A stretch of 64,000 nt of DNA from Cerrena zonata (taxonomy: Eukaryota; Basidiomycota; Agaricomycetes; Polyporales; Cerrenaceae), in the NCBI GenBank assembly GCA_038087015.1, contig JASBNA010000008.1, positions 62,001 to 126,000 of the forward strand, written 5' to 3'. The translations under genes and the position numbers were made by a program. Below are positions 60,377-64,000 of this stretch, piece after piece (positions within the stretch are counted from its first letter, which is position 1; the number at the start of each line of letters is the position of its first letter). The notes below the pieces were generated by a model. It was not told the DNA's origin. It did not search any database and was given only the letters and a program-made list of their open reading frames with translations.

Positions 60377-60648
60377 ATGCGGACATACGTCTGCGGTAAA
60401 AGCTTTCAGCAAACAGGCTATTTCAATCGACATAAGGGAAAATGTCCACGACACAAGATGCATATGGCGCATGTCAATCAGTATAAGCGCACGGAGGTGA
60501 GTACTGCTTGAATTCTTTAAACAATGTGAACTCATGCAGTACTACGGTTCAGAACTCTACTCCGGAGGATACTGTGGGGACTTTGAACCATGACGATGGA
60601 CCTCCCGCCATAGGTGATTCCCCATCTACCGATCCGTTCACTCACTGA
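60377..60648 (+). CDS. Small zinc-finger-like protein or transposon N-terminal fragment (71 aa)
   Basis: Exons 60377..60496 and 60553..60648 join in frame. The first reads MRTYVCGKSFQQTGYFNRHK and then GKC, a C2H2/C2HC-like finger missing its first cysteine. The second is an acidic, Pro-rich tail. Large ORFs of Plavaka-like fungal transposons often start with such a finger, and the following 60.7-61.2 kb has further broken coding-like pieces, so this may be a 5' remnant of one. It could equally be a short gene in its own right. Confidence 0.35.
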
Positions 60649-61290
60649 CTGACACCAATGTACGTATCTATTTCTTGCACATGTGGGTTACATCTTTAAC
60701 CCACATCTATACTAGCTCTTCATTCTCGCTGAAGCATCAGTCCTGTTGGACACAACCACCCCTCCTGTTCAGACAAGTTGTGCTGGTCGCCAAATACAAC
60801 CTACTCAGAAGCTCCGTGACGTGACGCCATTCCGGAACCACCGGGAGTTCACGAACAAACAATCCTAAATCTGTCAGAGGAGTGTGATGCCGTCTAACCG
60901 GCCGTCGCGTTATCCTTCTCCTAGCAGAACCAGTGAAAACGGGTGCAAATCGAGTTGGACTTAGCCATTTCATTTATACAAACATCGTCCCACCAGCAGG
61001 CTATCAAATGATTTCGATTTGAATGCGAAATATACCCCTACTTCTCGGGCAACCATTGTTGCGAATTGTAGACGTACAATCAAACAAGTGACTGCGCCTT
61101 TCCTGATGAGCTCGCGAATACAGACTCGATTGGATTCTTCTCAAGCCAACATGATGGATGGAAGAAATCATCAGTGACAATCAGTGCCCCAACTGGCGAA
61201 CTGTAACCCTCAGCAGTAAATACCCGTCCCTCTAGGCGATACAGAAGATCAGTGAGATGCACAGGGATGTAGGCGTTTGTCAAGGGTTTC

Positions 61291-61345
61291 CAGAGCCGAT
61301 CAGTATCTTATCTTATCGTCGAACTGGTTATTGACCGGGTGTCGC
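61291..61345 (+). repeat. GATA-rich junction motif
   Basis: AGAGCCGATCAGTATC followed by TTATCTTATCG and TTATTGACCGGG. Identical words occur at 483-531 and 19333-19381, each next to head or TIR-element sequence. The ends CCGATCAGT and ATTGACCGG are roughly inverted. Confidence 0.7.
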
Positions 61346-61351
61346 AATTGA

Positions 61352-64000
61352 TCCTGCTAAGGTAGGTTGGTCCCACGCACTGATCACCTCGCAAACGAGT
61401 ATATCTATCGCCCGGTGTCTCCGCTTCTTTCCTTTCCTCTTTTCCATCCTCGGTATTGCCCGGTATGTTTCTGTGTGTATGTATGTATGTATGTCTATGT
61501 CGTTTGTATACCAGTCGGATCCCTTTTTGAGAGTACAAGAAGAACATGCGTTGACTTTCGTCGTCGCGGTCCTTCCGTTGAGAGAATACGATGCTCCTTA
61601 CGTCTTAAGGTTTGGGAACCATATCGGACGTCAAACCGTTTCTCTGGGAGATTAATCGAGGATGGTATTGTTATTTGTCTGGACGAGGCTACACGCTGAC
61701 TACATTCCTTTTGTCTTAAGGTTTAGGAACCACCGATATGATATCGCGAGCGAGAATTACAGTGTGGAGTGGACGTCAACGTTTCAACCCGTTACCACCC
61801 AGCACACGTCGATTGTTGTTCCATAGCGGTGGCCCAACCTCCTTATCGCCGTCTCCCTTGTGGTTTGTACAACAACTGCCCGTTTTTCCCAGTCGGGATA
61901 TCCATGGTGCGTCCACACTGGCATTCGTCATTCTTCTGTACCCAACTGATATCGAAATCAGAACCACCACTCTAAGTTCAGCGGTGTTTTCGCTCTTATT
62001 GTGCCTCTTGTGTTGTCGACGAGCAGACGTACAACTCTTGTCCTTCGAGGCGGCCGGTTTGCAGGCAAGCACAACTATCTTTCTCAGGAGGTGTCCACAC
62101 CACCGATATTCTTTCGTCAACATCCAAGAAGCTCGTCAAAATCCAATAGACGTCAACAGCATCTCGTCATCCAGCTCAGTGTTCAACCCGTACAGTCTCA
62201 CAGGGGTGGAGCCGCTTACACTTTATTGTTCCACAATGTTTCTCGTCCCCCAAAGGTGCCACCGGTCCAGTCGTCTCCCGTCACCCTTTTGTTTGCTCCC
62301 GTCATTCCTTTGCAGGTACGGTTAGATCAAGCCAGAACACGCTACATATAGAATATATAGCGAGCGATAACAAGCAATAGCTATGGATACATGTACAGTT
62401 ACCAATGAGCTTCCAGACACCGCCTATTCCTCTCAGCTCTTTGGGCCGTGAAGTTGGTTCGCTGGATCCGACCCAATCGTCCCGCCTACTGAGCCTCCCT
62501 GAATCTCGGCTGGTACTCGCTTCCTATCATCCTCGTGCTGGGGCAGCTTCCGATACCTCAAATCTCGAATCCGAAATACTTGAGTATTCCAGTAGCCGGA
62601 TCGTAGTGGAACTACAACCCGACGGGGGCGCTATCTGGCGTCCGATTCCGCTTGCTCAAAACTCGACTAGAATAGAAGATGAAGGGGTCTGGCCTCGTTT
62701 GATCTCATATTGCGGGTGCATCAATCATTTCTACCGCTAGACCTCATAAAATGGTTGCTAACATCCTCCTAGGTCACTCGTAACATTCTCGCTTGAACAA
62801 TGGGAATTTTACAAGCTCGATCCGGCTTACAACTGTGCCATTAATCCTGAGTCCATACCAACTATTACCGCCAATTTGGGCTTTGCTACGGGACCAGGTA
62901 TGTAACATCTCTATTCGCTCGTAGTCCAGAGATGATGACTGTGTCCTCGATAGAGGTCGACAGGTCAAGTCAGAATATGGATGTTGATGAAGACATACAG
63001 CCTATATCTGACGAGGGTCGACCCCCCCAGCAGAAACAATGTCAGGACACACCCAACCTCGACACAGCCGGGCCTAACCCATTCAAGAAACGACAACGTA
63101 CCAGCCGTTTGTCTCGCGGCTTCGGCAGAAACAATTTCTACTCGCGCTACCCTACACGGGCAAATATCAGGGAGCGCATGCGTCGGCGAGAGCGTGCTTA
63201 CAGAGAGAAAGAGGGGGAGCGCATGAGAAATGACCTCTTTGAAGATTTCAGTGAGTCGCGTATTCATACAACGTTTGATATACATCCTGATTGGATCTCA
63301 GAAAAATACAACACAACATACGGCAGCGGGGGGCCATCGCGTCAGAGCTGTTCGTGCCCTCTGTTTCTTCGACCGCGAAGCCTATACTGACCCCTCACCT
63401 CCAGACAGCACCTACAACCCCCAGACGGACACAACACCGTGTGCTGATGACCCAGAAGACGAAATAATGCGCACCGCAGGTAGGATCTCAGAACCATCCA
63501 TGTCCACCGACTTTTGCTCATTTATACATACAGAGTGGACAAGTCAACGTTCTCTCGCAGAGCCGGAATCGGAAGCACAGCCAAACTGGGTGACCGAACG
63601 CCTTCGCTCCAGAGAAATAATGCGTGAGAGCTGGTCCAGAGCCCCCTGGAACAACACTCTCGCCATTGAAAGAGTTGAAAAACTCCTATCTTCTCAGGCG
63701 ACGCTTGGTGATTCTGTGGACGATTTTAAAATTCCGTGGCCAGTTTTAGGACGACCTTTATCGTATTTTATCCAGGATATCAACCCCACATGGGTTCAGG
63801 CTTTCTTCGACGCTGTTAGGCAGAATCCCAAATATGAGGACACGGAAGCCGTGATAAAACTAATCAAAAAATGTATCCTGTGCTTTCATGACGATAAACT
63901 GATCAATCGGCTGCGGGCAGTCGATCTCGAAGTCGATAGGGAACTGGTAAGGGAAGCAACGAAGGTGGTCTTTCTGGAGCTGCAGAATCAACTTGCATTT
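61352..64000 (+). mobile_element. Head repeat with J-domain-like cargo gene, copy 2 (runs off window)
   Basis: The upstream part matches 545-1350 (including GATCCTGCTAAGGTAGG), then tail type 3 matches 26429 onward. A one-base insertion (TTTTTCCCAG versus TTTTTCCAG) near 61890 separates it from other copies. The offset to copy 1 is constant at 35738 bp up to about 62970. Confidence 0.65.
62405..64000 (+). CDS. Basidiomycete J-domain-like hypothetical protein, copy 2 (3' end outside window)
   Basis: Exons 62405..62715, 62773..62897, 62954..63250 and 63405 to beyond 64000 keep frame. The first two exons are identical to those at 26667-27159. Exon 3 is longer and strongly basic (RERMRRRERAYREKEGERMR), as is usual for this mushroom family. 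The 154-bp intron after it (63251-63404) is long; an extra coding exon inside it (frame FFDREAYTDPSPPDSTY) is a real alternative. The C-terminal IPWPVLGRPLSY region and the HDD form of the J-like motif are kept, with a cluster of substitutions at about 63715-63870. The last codons and stop lie outside the window. Confidence 0.58.

Noticed and set aside
1..64000. tRNA genes, rRNA, CRISPR-like arrays, telomeric repeats.
   Set aside because: No cloverleaf, spaced direct-repeat array or telomeric runs were seen on either strand by eye.

Overview
The window looks like transposon-rich nuclear DNA from an Agaricomycete-type basidiomycete. The evidence is genes with many 50-60 bp GT-AG introns, a DUF6532 gene, a Zn(II)2Cys6 regulator of a type common in mushrooms, a basidiomycete-type Tnp2 (CACTA-like) transposase and a Plavaka-like transposon remnant. 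I see no prokaryotic operon, rRNA, tRNA or CRISPR array. Species is not assigned. All gene models were spliced by eye and need RNA or homology confirmation.

Layout. 1-1.4 kb: a head-to-head inverted pair of a recurring module, called here the head repeat. 2.7-3.3 kb: a small RING gene. 3.6-7.0 kb: a decayed element with long inverted ends. 7.0-8.1 kb: an intact RING gene with a nuclear-type N-terminus. 10.5-12.2 kb: a DUF6532 gene whose 5' end is cut off by a mobile element. 12.2-17.4 kb: an apparently intact Tnp2 element. 18-24 kb: mostly unassigned DNA. 24.2-25.0 kb: a conserved C2HC zinc-finger gene. 25.2-28.1 kb: a head repeat followed by a basidiomycete J-domain-like gene. 31.6-32.3 kb: a small basic protein gene. 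32.4-36.6 kb: degenerate repeats, a second RING copy and two decayed gene relics. 36.9-40.5 kb: a broken Zn2Cys6 regulator. 41.3-42.7 kb: another head repeat. 42.9-44.4 kb: a WD40 gene with a membrane segment. 46.2-47.9 kb: a Plavaka-like remnant abutting a Pumilio-like fragment. 49.6-51.7 kb: an F-box/LRR-like gene split by a 703-bp TIR element with clean 6-bp target duplications. 53.4-54.3 kb: a second relic copy. 54.6-59.9 kb: the inverted, near-identical second Tnp2 element. 60.4-64.0 kb: a zinc-finger fragment, then another head repeat with a divergent J-domain-like gene running off the end.

The genes do not form a pathway. What ties the window together is mobile DNA. One roughly 1-kb head is joined to three different downstream modules. 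Two Tnp2 copies face each other across 37 kb. At least two host genes were broken by identifiable insertions, and several gene families occur as paired paralogues inside the window.
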